From Actinomyces sp. (GTDB lineage: Bacteria; Actinomycetota; Actinomycetes; Actinomycetales; Actinomycetaceae), in contig JAHACW010000003.1 in the NCBI GenBank assembly GCA_018375675.1, positions 1 to 64,000 on the forward strand: DNA of 64,000 nt, in the 5' to 3' direction. Made by a program: the position numbers and the translations under genes. The notes under the pieces were generated by a model that saw nothing but the letters and a program-made list of their open reading frames with translations, was not told the origin of the DNA and did no database searches. Positions 25,786 through 34,740 of the stretch are shown piece by piece; within the stretch, counting starts at the first letter, position 1, and the number at the start of each line of letters is the position of its first letter.

Positions 25786-26556
25786 TCAGCGGCGCAGGAG
25801 CGTGCAGGCTGCCGCGCCCACGGCGACGCCGGCGATGAATGGCACTGCGACCTTCGCGGGCGTGGGAACCTCGCGCGGCAGGACGCGCACCGTGGAGGTG
25901 AACGTGAGGGTGGGCCAGCCTTCGCGCTGCGCCATCTCGCGCAGGGCGCGGTCCGGGTTGACCGCGTAGGGGTGGCCGACGAGGCGTAGGAGCGGCGCGT
26001 CCGACACCGAATCTGAGTAGGCCGAACACTCCGACAGGTCCCAGCCGCGCGAGCGAGCCAGGGCCTCGCAGGCATCTGCCTTGCCCTGCGCCTGGTTGAA
26101 GTGCGTGATCTCGCCCGTGAAACACCCGTCGTCGTCGACCGCTGCGCGCGAGGCGAGGACCTCGTCCGCCCCCAGCATCTGCGCGATGGGGCGCACTACC
26201 TGCTCGACCGACGCTGACGCGATGACGACGATGTCGCCCGCGCGCTTGTGCGCCTCAATGCGCGCGAGCGCCTGAGCGTAGCAGACGGGCTGGATCGTGC
26301 GCTCGAGCGCGTCCTCGACCGTCGCCTCGAGGAATGCGGCGTTCCAGCCGCGCCCCATGCGCCCCAGCGCCTGCGCCATCTGCTCCATGCGGGACTCGTC
26401 CGCGCCCGTGAGCAGGTAGGGCAACTGAACCAGGACGGAGGTCAGCGCGGTACGACGGTTCATGAGGCCGGCCTCGATGAAGGGGCCAGAGAGCGCCACG
26501 TTCGAGGACGTGTCCAGAATCGTCTTATCCAGGTCGAAAAAGGCCGCGCGTACCAT
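25786..26556 (-). CDS. HAD-IB family phosphatase-like hydrolase with C-terminal membrane tail
   Basis: A 256-residue HAD protein. Motif I is FFDLDKT near residue 8, motif II is the Ser in IASASVEQ, and motif III/IV is YSDSVSDAPLL. A C-terminal hydrophobic stretch (about residues 235-250) could tether it to the membrane. It resembles the SerB-related HAD-IB proteins found beside Ssd/Tad genes in Actinobacteria. Substrate unknown. Confidence 0.88.
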   Translation of the reverse strand: MVRAAFFDLDKTILDTSSNVALSGPFIEAGLMNRRTALTSVLVQLPYLLTGADESRMEQMAQALGRMGRGWNAAFLEATVEDALERTIQPVCYAQALARIEAHKRAGDIVVIASASVEQVVRPIAQMLGADEVLASRAAVDDDGCFTGEITHFNQAQGKADACEALARSRGWDLSECSAYSDSVSDAPLLRLVGHPYAVNPDRALREMAQREGWPTLTFTSTVRVLPREVPTPAKVAVPFIAGVAVGAAACTLLRR

Positions 26557-26578
26557 GGCGTCTACTCCAGCGTTGGCT

Positions 26579-26651
26579 CAATCCACAGGGGTCCTCCATC
26601 GGATCCCTCTATGCACAGCGTGGCACCTCGGGTGCGCGTTGTCCACAGGGG
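26579..26651 (+). promoter_or_regulatory. Three TTATCCACAGG-type boxes, 30 bp apart
   Basis: CAATCCACAGGGG starts at 26579, a degenerate CTATGCACAGCGT at 26609 and TTGTCCACAGGGG at 26639: exact 30-bp steps. They lie in the divergent region between the HAD-IB and Ssd-like genes. The last includes a perfect actinobacterial DnaA-box core (TTGTCCACA). Confidence 0.5.
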
Positions 26652-26699
26652 CGCGCACGCGGGTGGACGGGACAATCGGTGTGGGCGCATCGTCGTCCC

Positions 26700-27713
26700 A
26701 TGAACGCCCACGTCACCCCACATCGAGGAACCGTCGCCCTCGTCGGCCTCGCCCCGCCCGACCTCGACAGCGCGCGCGATGCCGCAGTGCTCGCGGGGGC
26801 ACGCGTGTGCTCGAACCCGGGCCAGGCCTCGTTGATTCTCGCCTCCGCGTCGGCTCCCGTGCCCGAGGGAGTGCCCTGCGTGCGCGTCGGGCAGGGCGGT
26901 CAGGTGAGGCTGCCGGGGGATGGCGCGCTCCTCGTGTCCCTCATCGCCGAGGCATCTTCCCGCACACGCCGATCGGGCGCGGTGTGGGTGGTCGCCGGGA
27001 TCGCCGGAGGGGTTGGGGTCACCGGCGTTGTGCGGCTCCTGGCACGCGTGCGCGGGGGCTGTCGGGGAGCCCGAGGGGGTGTGTGGCGCAGGGAGCGCGG
27101 TGCCCTCCGAGCGGGGGTGGGAGACGCGGTCGTCGTCGACGCGTCCGGGTCCGTGCCCGGTGTTGCGCTCGCGGGTGACCACGATGTGCCCGGCGTGCGG
27201 TGGGCGGATCTGGACGCCTCGGAGGACTCGTATCTGCCCTCGCTGCACGATCACCTGCCCGTCGTCGGGGGAGTGCGTGCCCTCGTTGGGGATGCGCGCG
27301 GCGGGGCCGGCGCGGACGACCCGCGGGTGGTGGCCGCCTGTCGATCCCTCGACGCGCCCCTCGTCGTGGACGCGGGCCGATGGGATGAGCGAGCCGCGCG
27401 ATGCGTGACCGCGATCCACGCCGACGCGCTTGTCCTGGTCACCCATGGGGACCTGGAGGGAGCCGCTGCACTGTCAGCGACATGCGCGGCGGTTCCCCCT
27501 CCATGCCCCGCGATCACGCTTGTGTGCGCTGGCGAGCGATGGGGCCCCGGCTTGCGGGAGTGTACCCCCGGGCCCATCCTGTGCGCCCCCACTCGCCCCG
27601 GGCGGAAACTGCGCGGCCTCATGCGCGCCCTCGATTCCGTTTCCTCCTCGAGTGCAGGCGGGGCTGCTTCATCAACGGGTGGGCTACTCGCGATCGAGGC
27701 GCGCCATGCGTGA
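26700..27713 (+). CDS. Ssd/CpaE-like protein of the Tad locus, degenerate P-loop
   Basis: A 337-residue protein in the position of the septum-site-determining (Ssd)/CpaE gene that precedes tadA in Actinobacteria. VVAGIAGGVGVTGVVRLLA is the place of the deviant Walker A (normally KGGxGKS/T), but the lysines are absent. The rest is a divergent MinD/ParA-like fold rich in Ala, Gly and Val. The ATG at 26700 lies 61 bp after the last 30-bp box. It overlaps tadA by 8 bp. Assignment rests largely on gene order. Confidence 0.7.
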   Translation: MNAHVTPHRGTVALVGLAPPDLDSARDAAVLAGARVCSNPGQASLILASASAPVPEGVPCVRVGQGGQVRLPGDGALLVSLIAEASSRTRRSGAVWVVAGIAGGVGVTGVVRLLARVRGGCRGARGGVWRRERGALRAGVGDAVVVDASGSVPGVALAGDHDVPGVRWADLDASEDSYLPSLHDHLPVVGGVRALVGDARGGAGADDPRVVAACRSLDAPLVVDAGRWDERAARCVTAIHADALVLVTHGDLEGAAALSATCAAVPPPCPAITLVCAGERWGPGLRECTPGPILCAPTRPGRKLRGLMRALDSVSSSSAGGAASSTGGLLAIEARHA

Positions 27714-28818
27714 TGCTCTGCGCATGCTCGCCCGCGGTGAGGACCCCGCTCGTGCGGCCGCCGCGTGCGCGCCGCCCGGCAGCGGAGCCGCCGCGGTCAC
27801 CTCCACCCTGGAGACCCTACGCGCCCGGCAACGCGGCATGGACCCGCCCCTCGCGCGCCTCCTCGACGACCCAGCCGTCACCGACGTCCTCATCAATGAC
27901 ACCCAGGCGTGGGTCGACCGAGGAGGCGGCCTCGTGCGCGTGGACGCTGGCATCCGAGACGAGGCCGACGCCCGCCGCGCCGCCATACGCCTCGCGAGCG
28001 CGTGCGGCGTGCGCCTGGACGATGCGCGCCCCATTGCTGACGGCACCCTGCCGGGGGGCGTGCGCCTGCACGCGGTCCTCGCCCCCGTGTCTGGATCCGG
28101 CACGCTCATCTCCCTGCGTGTCCTTGGCACACGTCGGCTGGGCGTGGCGGAGCTCGAGGCCTGCGGGACTCTGCCCGGTGTGGTGGGGATGCTCCTACGC
28201 TCCCTTGTCGCCTCGCGCTCCAACGTCCTCGTCAGTGGGGCGACCGGAAGCGGGAAAACGACGCTCCTGAGCGCCGCGCTCTCCCTTGTCCCCGCTGGTG
28301 AGCGTATCGTCTGCATCGAAGAGGTCGCCGAAATCGCACCCGCCCACCCCCACTGCGTGCACCTCATCGAGCGCACCCCCAACGTCGAGGGGAGGGGCGC
28401 TGTCACCCTCGCCGACCTCGTGCGCGCCGCCATGCGCATGCGCCCCGACCGCCTCGTCCTCGGGGAGTGCCGAGGCCCCGAAGTGCGCGACGTCCTGACC
28501 GCCCTCAACACCGGGCACGACGGCGGATGGGCAACGATCCACGCCAACGGGGCGCGCGACGTGCCCGCGCGGCTCGCCGCCCTCGGAGCGCTCGCCGCCA
28601 TGAACGAAAGCGCTGTCGCCGCCCAGGCCGCCAGCGCCATCGACGCCGTCCTCCACATGCGGCGCGACGCAGATGGGCACCGCTGGGTGTCCGAGGTCGG
28701 GGTCCTCACGCGCGCTCGCGGGTCACTCGAGTGCGCGCTCGCGCTCAGCGTCACCGCCGATGGCTGCGTCACCACGCACGAGGCCTGGGCATGCCTCGTC
28801 CGACGGGTCGGGCTATGA
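27706..28818 (+). CDS. tadA: Tad pilus secretion ATPase
   Basis: A 370-residue type II/IV secretion ATPase of the CpaF/TadA group that powers Flp pilus assembly. VLVSGATGSGKTT is Walker A, a VCIEEVAEI box follows, RLVLGECRGPE is Walker B, and GHDGGWATIHANG is the His box. The N-terminal domain has DVLINDTQAWVD. The ATG at 27706 overlaps the previous gene; the longer open frame to 27430 is a shadow over it. The gene overlaps the next by ATGA. Confidence 0.93.
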   Translation: MRDALRMLARGEDPARAAAACAPPGSGAAAVTSTLETLRARQRGMDPPLARLLDDPAVTDVLINDTQAWVDRGGGLVRVDAGIRDEADARRAAIRLASACGVRLDDARPIADGTLPGGVRLHAVLAPVSGSGTLISLRVLGTRRLGVAELEACGTLPGVVGMLLRSLVASRSNVLVSGATGSGKTTLLSAALSLVPAGERIVCIEEVAEIAPAHPHCVHLIERTPNVEGRGAVTLADLVRAAMRMRPDRLVLGECRGPEVRDVLTALNTGHDGGWATIHANGARDVPARLAALGALAAMNESAVAAQAASAIDAVLHMRRDADGHRWVSEVGVLTRARGSLECALALSVTADGCVTTHEAWACLVRRVGL

Positions 28819-30062
28819 GGGCTGGCTGGTATGCGTTCGTGGACTGCCTCGGCCTTGGCGAGGTGGCGGCGGTCAGTGTGTTCGTTATATGCGTGTGTGC
28901 ACTGTGTTTACAGTGTTGTATGTCTGTGTGTCGGGGAGTGCACGAGAAGCGCATCGTGCGCGTGTGGGCGCGGCCGACGCGTGTGCGTAGCCCGGGGCGC
29001 GAGGCGCCTGGGCGGTGGTGCCGGCTATTCCCCGGGGCGGAAAGATCCGCGCGCCACCGAGGCCGCGCGCAGGGCCCGCCCACCCCGCGCGAGCTCTCCC
29101 TCCTCGTCGCCGAGGTCGCGACCCGCCTGCGCGCGGGAGCCCCCACCTCCCTTGCCTGGGGTCTCGCATTGGCGCGCATCGATGCGGGAGGGAGCGTCGG
29201 CGTGGAGGATTCCTACCCGGCCATCCTCGACGAGTGGGCGCGGGCGCCGACGCGCTGGCGCCCCCTGCGCAGAGTAGAAAGGGCACCGGGCGCGGCCGCA
29301 TCCCGCGCAAGCGCCGCATCCGTTGCGCTTGCCTGCCGATTCAGCCGCGGACTTGGTGCCCCGCTTGCTGACGTCCTCGACGCAATCGGCTCCGCCATCG
29401 ATGACGCGCAGGCGCTCGAGGAGGCGCGTCGCGTCGCCGCCGCCGGCCCGCTCATGTCCGCACGTGTCCTCGCGGCCCTTCCCCTCGTCGGGGTCGTGGC
29501 GGCGCTCGCGCTGGGTTCCTCGCCCTGGCAGTTCTACACGGGAGGCGGGGCGGGGCGGATGTGCGCCTTCGTCGGTGTGGCCGCGTGGGCGGCGGGGGTG
29601 GCCTCGTGCCGCCGGATCCTCGCTCGGTGCAGGCGCGTCGAGGAGGGGATGGACGGCGCGCTCGCCTGCGACCTTGTCGCCTCCGCCCTGGCCTGTGGCG
29701 CGGCCATCCCCCGCGCTCTCGATGCGTTGGCCGACGCCTGCGCCGCCGAGACACTGTCGTGGGCCGCCGCCTCGCTGCGGCTCGGGGCGACCTGGTCAGA
29801 CGCCTGGGAGGACACCCCCGAGTGGAGCCATTCCCTGCGCGACGCGCTTGAAGCCTCGTGGACCAGCGGAACCGCCCCGGATACGCTGCTCGCCCGCAGC
29901 GCCGCGTGGGAGCGCCGCTCGCGCCTCGTCGACGCGAAGGCGCAGGCCGAGGAGCTGAGCGTCCGCCTCGTTGGTCCGCTCGGCGCCTTCTTCCTGCCCG
30001 CGTTCCTGGCCCTGGGCATCGCACCCCTGCTCGCGCATCTCGTCGGAGGAATCGGCGTGTAG
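28815..30062 (+). CDS. TadB-TadC fusion, Tad pilus inner-membrane platform
   Basis: A 415-residue protein with one N-terminal membrane stretch, a basic linker, then two T2SSF-like halves. The first half (about residues 95-230) is TadB-like, with LAWGLALARIDAG and LMSARVLAALPLVG followed by helices. The second (about 275-410) is TadC-like, with LACDLVASALACGAAIPRALDALA and final helices AFFLPAFLALGIAPLLA. In most Actinobacteria these are two genes; here one uninterrupted frame spans both. The ATG at 28815 overlaps the tadA stop. Confidence 0.75.
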   Translation: MRAGWYAFVDCLGLGEVAAVSVFVICVCALCLQCCMSVCRGVHEKRIVRVWARPTRVRSPGREAPGRWCRLFPGAERSARHRGRAQGPPTPRELSLLVAEVATRLRAGAPTSLAWGLALARIDAGGSVGVEDSYPAILDEWARAPTRWRPLRRVERAPGAAASRASAASVALACRFSRGLGAPLADVLDAIGSAIDDAQALEEARRVAAAGPLMSARVLAALPLVGVVAALALGSSPWQFYTGGGAGRMCAFVGVAAWAAGVASCRRILARCRRVEEGMDGALACDLVASALACGAAIPRALDALADACAAETLSWAAASLRLGATWSDAWEDTPEWSHSLRDALEASWTSGTAPDTLLARSAAWERRSRLVDAKAQAEELSVRLVGPLGAFFLPAFLALGIAPLLAHLVGGIGV

Positions 30063-30067
30063 GCGGG

Positions 30068-30110
30068 TTATCCACAGGGGTGACGGGGCCTCGTTGCTTA
30101 TCCACAGGGG
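30068..30110 (+). promoter_or_regulatory. Pair of perfect TTATCCACAGGGG boxes, 30 bp apart
   Basis: Two identical 13-mers start at 30068 and 30098, in the 133-bp gap between the tadBC fusion and the pilin-like gene, about 98 bp before the pilin ATG. They define the consensus for the other two sites. Confidence 0.6.
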
Positions 30111-30195
30111 TTCCAATCCGCGTGGAAACGTGGGACGGCACCCGCGCACACTGGCCCTGCGCGCGACCGCGCGCGACGGAAGAAAGGACAGATCA

Positions 30196-30468
30196 ATGAC
30201 GATCATCGACAGAATCGACTGCGCAGCCACGCGCGCCCAGCTCATCGCGATGGCGGCCGTGCAGGAGGGAACTCGGGCCCTGCGCCCCCGGACCGCGGCC
30301 GAGCCCACCGAGGGACGAGACCCCGAGGAGGGTGCGACCACCGTCGAGTACGCAATCGGCACCATTGCCGCCGCCGGGTTCGCTGGCCTGCTCATCGTGA
30401 TCCTCAAATCGGACACCGTGCGCGCCGCCCTCGAATCCATCATCCAGGAGGCGCTCAGCACCCGATGA
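30196..30468 (+). CDS. Flp-type pilin-like protein (DUF4244)
   Basis: A 90-residue protein with an unusually long leader (about 45 residues), a charged DPEEGATTVEYAIGTIAAAGFAGLL segment in which cleavage after Gly would expose ATTVEYA, and a single hydrophobic helix. This is the layout of the actinobacterial DUF4244/Flp major pilins processed by a prepilin peptidase. A GAAAGGA site precedes the ATG. Its stop overlaps the next start. Confidence 0.85.
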   Translation: MTIIDRIDCAATRAQLIAMAAVQEGTRALRPRTAAEPTEGRDPEEGATTVEYAIGTIAAAGFAGLLIVILKSDTVRAALESIIQEALSTR

Positions 30469-30803
30469 ACAGCGACGAGCGCGGATACGTCACCGTCGAA
30501 CACGCCATCAGTTTCGTCGCCGTCACCCTCGTCGTCGGCGTCATCGTTGCCGCCGCGCAGGCCGGGATGACCGGAGCGTCCCTGTGTCAGGCGGTGCGCG
30601 AGGGTGCCCGGGCCGCCTCCATCGGACAGGCCGACCCGCAGGGAGCGGCATCGGCCGCCTACCCGCCCGGATCCTACGCGGTCGCGCGCTCCGGCGGGTG
30701 GGTGAGCGTCACCGGCACCGCCCCCTACCGCGGGGTGGCCGGCTGGGTCGGGGGCATTGCCCGATGCTCGGTGACCACCATCGACGAGGGGGACCTGCCG
30801 TGA
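30465..30803 (+). CDS. TadE-like minor pilin
   Basis: A 112-residue protein beginning MNSDERGYVTVEHAISFVAVTLVVG: a short leader with the glycine before a Y-V-T-V-E hydrophobic N-terminus, as in TadE pseudopilins. The C-terminal half is a small extracellular domain. ATGA overlap with the pilin gene and GTGA with the following one. Confidence 0.85.
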   Translation: MNSDERGYVTVEHAISFVAVTLVVGVIVAAAQAGMTGASLCQAVREGARAASIGQADPQGAASAAYPPGSYAVARSGGWVSVTGTAPYRGVAGWVGGIARCSVTTIDEGDLP

Positions 30804-31234
30804 CGCTTGAACCGACAGCCCCGCGTGCAGCTGTGCATGGACGCGGGGCTGTCGCGGATAGGTGGTGTACCGGCGACCGTTGCGGCGAGGAAGGATCCGG
30901 GACCATCAATTCCGTGGGGCTCATTGTCTTGGCCGTCGCGCTCGCGGTGGTACTCGGCGGAGTTGGCGTCGCTCACCGCGATCGGGTGCGCCTGCAGGCC
31001 ATCGCCGACCTGGCGGCCCTGGCGGGGGCAGAGCAGTCAGCGACGGCTGACTGGGAGGACGTGGGGGAGCGGCCCTGCCGGGCGGCGTCCGCCGTCGCGG
31101 GTGCGAATGGCGTGGGTGTTCAATCCTGCGAGGTGCGCGATCTCGACTGCCTGGTGGTGCTTACGCAGCCAGTGAGAATCGCCGGGATTTCAACGAACGT
31201 GAGCGCACGGGCGCGCGCCGGACCTGAGCGGTGA
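30800..31234 (+). CDS. TadG/TadE-like protein
   Basis: A 144-residue protein starting with GTG inside the previous stop codon. A hydrophobic helix (INSVGLIVLAVALAVVLGGVGVA) is followed by DRVRLQAIADLAALAGAEQS, which matches the Tad-like/TadG N-terminal block seen in the last gene of actinobacterial tad operons (Rv3654c-like). Probably a minor pilin or pilus-associated protein. Confidence 0.8.
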   Translation: MTLEPTAPRAAVHGRGAVADRWCTGDRCGEEGSGTINSVGLIVLAVALAVVLGGVGVAHRDRVRLQAIADLAALAGAEQSATADWEDVGERPCRAASAVAGANGVGVQSCEVRDLDCLVVLTQPVRIAGISTNVSARARAGPER

Positions 31235-31379
31235 AAATTCTCAGGAAATTGCCAGGTTCGTTCAATGGTTCCCACAGGTGGGGTCCGTACATTAGTAGTC
31301 ATCAAGCCAAGGGCGACACCCACAAAGGGTGAGCCAAGAAAGGGAGCGCATCGGAAGACTTGCACTGTGTTGATGGGAT

Positions 31380-31417
31380 ACTCGAAGGGGTCGGCCTTAT
31401 GGCCGGCCCCTTCGAGT
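31380..31417. terminator. Terminator at the end of the tad operon
   Basis: ACTCGAAGGGG (31380-31390) pairs with CCCCTTCGAGT (31407-31417), extended by GGCC/GGCC around TTAT, and is followed by TTTA. It separates the Tad operon from the convergent mycosin gene. The preceding 31235-31379 shows no gene. Confidence 0.8.
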
Positions 31418-31450
31418 TTATGCTGTCGCGTTCCGTGTGCCGAGGTTGGC

Positions 31451-32644
31451 TTACTTGCGGTGGTAGCGCGGGCTGGTCCCCAGGTGGGTGGGGTAGTGGT
31501 TGAGAATGTCGCCGACCACGTTCTCGTCGAAGCCGCGGTACGTGTAGGAGTTGTCGTAGGCGATCTCAAGGGGGGAGACGACCCCGTCCACGTACTGCTG
31601 GATCTCCTCGGGCGTGGGTTCTACATCTGAGCGTTTAGTCATCAGGGGGTTCTCATCCGGGTACTGGCTGGGGTCCGTATTGACCATGGCGCCGGGGTCA
31701 GCGGGGCCGTAGCCCGTGCGATCGTTCCACGCATGATTAGGGTTTGTCCCGGTGTGGACGAGGAGCTGGAGCAGCTGGTTCGGGGTCGCCTCGGGCCACT
31801 TCTCGCGGGCCAGAGCCACGAAGCCCGAGACCAGCGCAGTGGACACCGAGGTGCCCGTCACCGTCGTGTTTGCTCCCGTCGAATAGTCGCGCACGGTCGC
31901 GGTGCCCACGGCGGCCGACACGAGGCCTTTGCCGCTGGAAGAAGAATCGATCACCTTTCCTTGGGTGTCGATCGCTCCGACGCCGGCGACGCCCGACCAC
32001 CAGGACAGTGCAAATTCGTCAGAGTACCTGCCTGTGTTACCGGCTGCGGCAATGACAATGACGTCCTGGGATATGGCGCGGGCCACCGCCCACTTCAGGA
32101 AGTATTGGTGGCTGTCGCTGGATACGGACATGTTGATGATCGTCGCCCCGTCGTTCATGGCGTGGTTCATGAGGGAGGCGTAATCGTCCTTGGTGACGCC
32201 AACAACGGAGTCGTCGTTGCAGTCCTTCCCCGACGTGTCACCCTGGTTGGGAAACGACGTGCGATACGACAGGATCGTCGCTTCGGGGGCAACGCCGTAG
32301 GCATCCGAGGCAATGATCGAGGCCATCGCGGTGCCGTGCGTCTTGCTCTGCGTGCTGGAGGTGACGGTACAGGGAGTCTTGTCGATGATATTCGTTTTCG
32401 CCAGCTCGGGGGCTGTCGTGTCGACCTCACCGTCGATGAGCGCGATCGTGACCCCTTTACCCCTCAAGCCCATGTTGCGGGCTTCGCTCAGGTAGTAGTA
32501 GGCAAAATACGACTGGTCAGCTGCCGTGATCGGGTCGGCGGCGTGCGCGGGGCCGGTCGGCAGAGCCGTCGCACCCGTGGCGAGCGCCAGGGTCGAGGCC
32601 GTGACGCCGAGCAGGCGCGCCGTGCTGATGTTGCGTGTCACCAT
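31451..32644 (-). CDS. Mycosin-like subtilase (S8), type VII secretion-associated
   Basis: A 397-residue secreted serine protease with a signal peptide (cleavage near AHA-ADP). The triad is visible as Asp in ALIDGEVD, His in THGTAMASI and Ser in TGTSVSTALVSG, and the oxyanion Asn in AAAGNTG. The family resemblance is to mycosins (MycP) of ESX systems, but the C-terminal membrane helix typical of MycP is absent, and the tail is a hydrophilic 100-residue extension. The start at 32644 overlaps the upstream gene by 7 bp; an alternative ATG is 32659. Cleavage of the upstream-encoded PPE/EspB-like protein is an attractive but untested possibility. Confidence 0.85.
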   Translation of the reverse strand: MVTRNISTARLLGVTASTLALATGATALPTGPAHAADPITAADQSYFAYYYLSEARNMGLRGKGVTIALIDGEVDTTAPELAKTNIIDKTPCTVTSSTQSKTHGTAMASIIASDAYGVAPEATILSYRTSFPNQGDTSGKDCNDDSVVGVTKDDYASLMNHAMNDGATIINMSVSSDSHQYFLKWAVARAISQDVIVIAAAGNTGRYSDEFALSWWSGVAGVGAIDTQGKVIDSSSSGKGLVSAAVGTATVRDYSTGANTTVTGTSVSTALVSGFVALAREKWPEATPNQLLQLLVHTGTNPNHAWNDRTGYGPADPGAMVNTDPSQYPDENPLMTKRSDVEPTPEEIQQYVDGVVSPLEIAYDNSYTYRGFDENVVGDILNHYPTHLGTSPRYHRK

Positions 32645-34062
32645 TGGCGGGGATCCCATCCGTCGTCTTTGCGTGGTGCGGGCGAAAGGTCCTTGTCGGA
32701 CCCGTAGGTCTGTGACAGGGGGTTCACGTAGCCCTCGGGCAGCTCGTCCTCATCATCCTCAAAGCGGAACGCTGTGTACCTGTGCCGACGAGCCTTGCGG
32801 TCTTCCTTGCCCTTGCCACCCGCGCCGGCACCGGCACCCATGAAGCCGCCCATGCCGGGCCGCCCTGCCGCGCCGCCAGCACCAGCTGCGCCCGCGCCAC
32901 CCGCGCCGACCGCGCCGCCCACTCCGGCTCCAGCTGCTCCCGCGGTAGCGCTGTTGAGAGACAAGCTGCCGCGCATCCCCAGAGCGCCCGCGCCGAGGGC
33001 ACCGGCGCCGAGAGCACCCGCGGCAAGGGCGCCTGCGCCGAGGCCGGAGCCACCCGCCGGGCCACCGTTCAGACGCCACAGCGGATGATTGCGGTCAATG
33101 GGCGAGGCGGGGGTGTGCCCGCCGATCACGCCGTTCGCGTGCCGGTCTCCGTTCACTCGAGAATGCAGCAGATCGATGTTCATCAGATCGTTCGGGTCTG
33201 TTACGGGGTTGAGACGAGAGCCGAGTTCGCCTTCGGGCACAAACGTGTTCGGGATGCGCTTCGACGACATGATGCGATCGCTGATTCGGCCGCCTTCGTC
33301 GTAACCATCCGGATACACGCCAGACTTCGGGTCGCGTTGGTCGGAGCGGCCAAAATCAGTGTCACGGTCCCCACCGTAGACGCTTGGATCATGGTCAGAC
33401 ACCGGCACGTCGCCCCGCTCGATTTTTTTAACGACGGGGGTGGGTGACGGGGGAGGAACGGGGAACTGCTGGGCCTTCTTGGAATCGGGGAGTTTCCTCA
33501 TTGCTTCTGTGCACTCACGCAGGGAAGAGGCAAGCGAGAACGAGGCCTTTGTTATTCGGGCGAGAATCTCTGTGGATTTCTTCTCGCGTGCCGCATTCGC
33601 CTGCGCTTCGACGGCATTAACGTAGGCCTCGCCCGTCGTCGCAAGGGAGTTAAATGGAAGACCGAAAAATCCCATGTACTTCGTATACGGGATGACGACC
33701 TGCGCGAGGTCGCGCATCGCCGCAGTCTTTGAGTCGAGGAGGGCGGTTGGGAGGAGCCGCGCGTCCTCGGCGGCGTGCCTCAGCATGCGGCGCGCCTCCA
33801 CGTAGTGGGAGAAGCCGCTGACGTACCCCGTGAATTCAGCGTCATAACGGGACAGTGAGGCCTCAAGCCACTTCTTGATAGCCTCACCAGTCAGGCCTTC
33901 AAACCCCTGATACTCGCGAAAATGCCTCACGCGATCGACCATGTCTGTGAACCCTTCAATAGTCTGCCTATGAAGGGGGTCGTGTTTTTCGAGCTGGATC
34001 AAGCCTGCTTCGGCTGCTTGGGCGAACCGCATCAGCTGTTCGTATTTCGGGCTGGCAACCAT
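32638..34062 (-). CDS. PPE/EspB-like type VII substrate with Gly/Ala-rich domain
   Basis: A 474-residue protein without a signal peptide. Residues 1-195 are helical (a YVSGFSHYVEARRMLRHAAEDARLL region and others) like the EspB/PPE helical bundle. A Pro-rich, acidic linker follows, then a long Gly/Ala repeat tract (about residues 325-430, GAGALGAGALG and similar), and a charged C-terminus ending WDPRQW. It is translationally coupled to the mycosin gene. The family call is from architecture and context. Confidence 0.7.
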   Translation of the reverse strand: MVASPKYEQLMRFAQAAEAGLIQLEKHDPLHRQTIEGFTDMVDRVRHFREYQGFEGLTGEAIKKWLEASLSRYDAEFTGYVSGFSHYVEARRMLRHAAEDARLLPTALLDSKTAAMRDLAQVVIPYTKYMGFFGLPFNSLATTGEAYVNAVEAQANAAREKKSTEILARITKASFSLASSLRECTEAMRKLPDSKKAQQFPVPPPSPTPVVKKIERGDVPVSDHDPSVYGGDRDTDFGRSDQRDPKSGVYPDGYDEGGRISDRIMSSKRIPNTFVPEGELGSRLNPVTDPNDLMNIDLLHSRVNGDRHANGVIGGHTPASPIDRNHPLWRLNGGPAGGSGLGAGALAAGALGAGALGAGALGMRGSLSLNSATAGAAGAGVGGAVGAGGAGAAGAGGAAGRPGMGGFMGAGAGAGGKGKEDRKARRHRYTAFRFEDDEDELPEGYVNPLSQTYGSDKDLSPAPRKDDGWDPRQW

Positions 34063-34098
34063 GAAACTTCTCCTTGTTCCTGGAACCGCAGGGGGATA

Positions 34099-34632
34099 TT
34101 ACTGGCCGGTGATCGTGGGGCCGCCGGGCGCGGATTGGCCGAAGTGGGACGGACCCGAATACGCGGCATCCGCAGCAGTGGGTGCAGCGGTTGCCAACGT
34201 GTCGGACCCGTCAGTCTGGACGGGGGCACCGCTTTCATCGGCCTCCTGAGCGGCGGGGGCACCCGCCTGTGGGAGTCCCTTTCCGAGCTTCTCTCTGATC
34301 TCAGGGTTGGTAATGCTGTCCTGGATACGTTTCAGGTCATCGCCTGTGGATTGGTTCACGCGAGCGAATTCTGCGATGGCGAGGTCGACGTTCGTGCCGA
34401 ACTCGCGCAGAGCGGCTTTCTCCTGATCGAAGGCTTTGTAGCAGGCAGAGAAGAACGCGTCGACGGCCACGCGAAGATCCTGCGCCGCAGGTTCGGGCGT
34501 CCAGTCTTGCGGGGTCTGTCCTTTGGCTAGGTCCCCGACCGCTTGAGAGCTCTTCTGCAGGCCTTCCTCGCCCTGAGGAACGTCAGACTCCGTGAGCTTG
34601 TGTGAAGAGGAGTTGAAAGCGACGTCAGCCAT
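34099..34632 (-). CDS. WXG100/EspC-like small secreted protein
   Basis: A 177-residue protein whose first 115 residues are two long helices joined by a turn, followed by a disordered tail rich in Ala, Gly, Ser and Pro. It has no signal peptide. A perfect AGGAGG site precedes the ATG at 34632. It is the first gene of the mycosin cluster, in the position of a small ESX partner for the PPE/EspB-like protein encoded next. The WxG motif itself is not obvious. Confidence 0.65.
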   Translation of the reverse strand: MADVAFNSSSHKLTESDVPQGEEGLQKSSQAVGDLAKGQTPQDWTPEPAAQDLRVAVDAFFSACYKAFDQEKAALREFGTNVDLAIAEFARVNQSTGDDLKRIQDSITNPEIREKLGKGLPQAGAPAAQEADESGAPVQTDGSDTLATAAPTAADAAYSGPSHFGQSAPGGPTITGQ

Positions 34633-34740
34633 GGCTTACCTCCTGTGTGAAGGAACCGTCGAACGTGTGTCCGGCGAAACAAAGATGGGATCTTGCTCAG
34701 GATATGTTGGTTAACTGCTAAATACAAGTTACAAGGGGAC

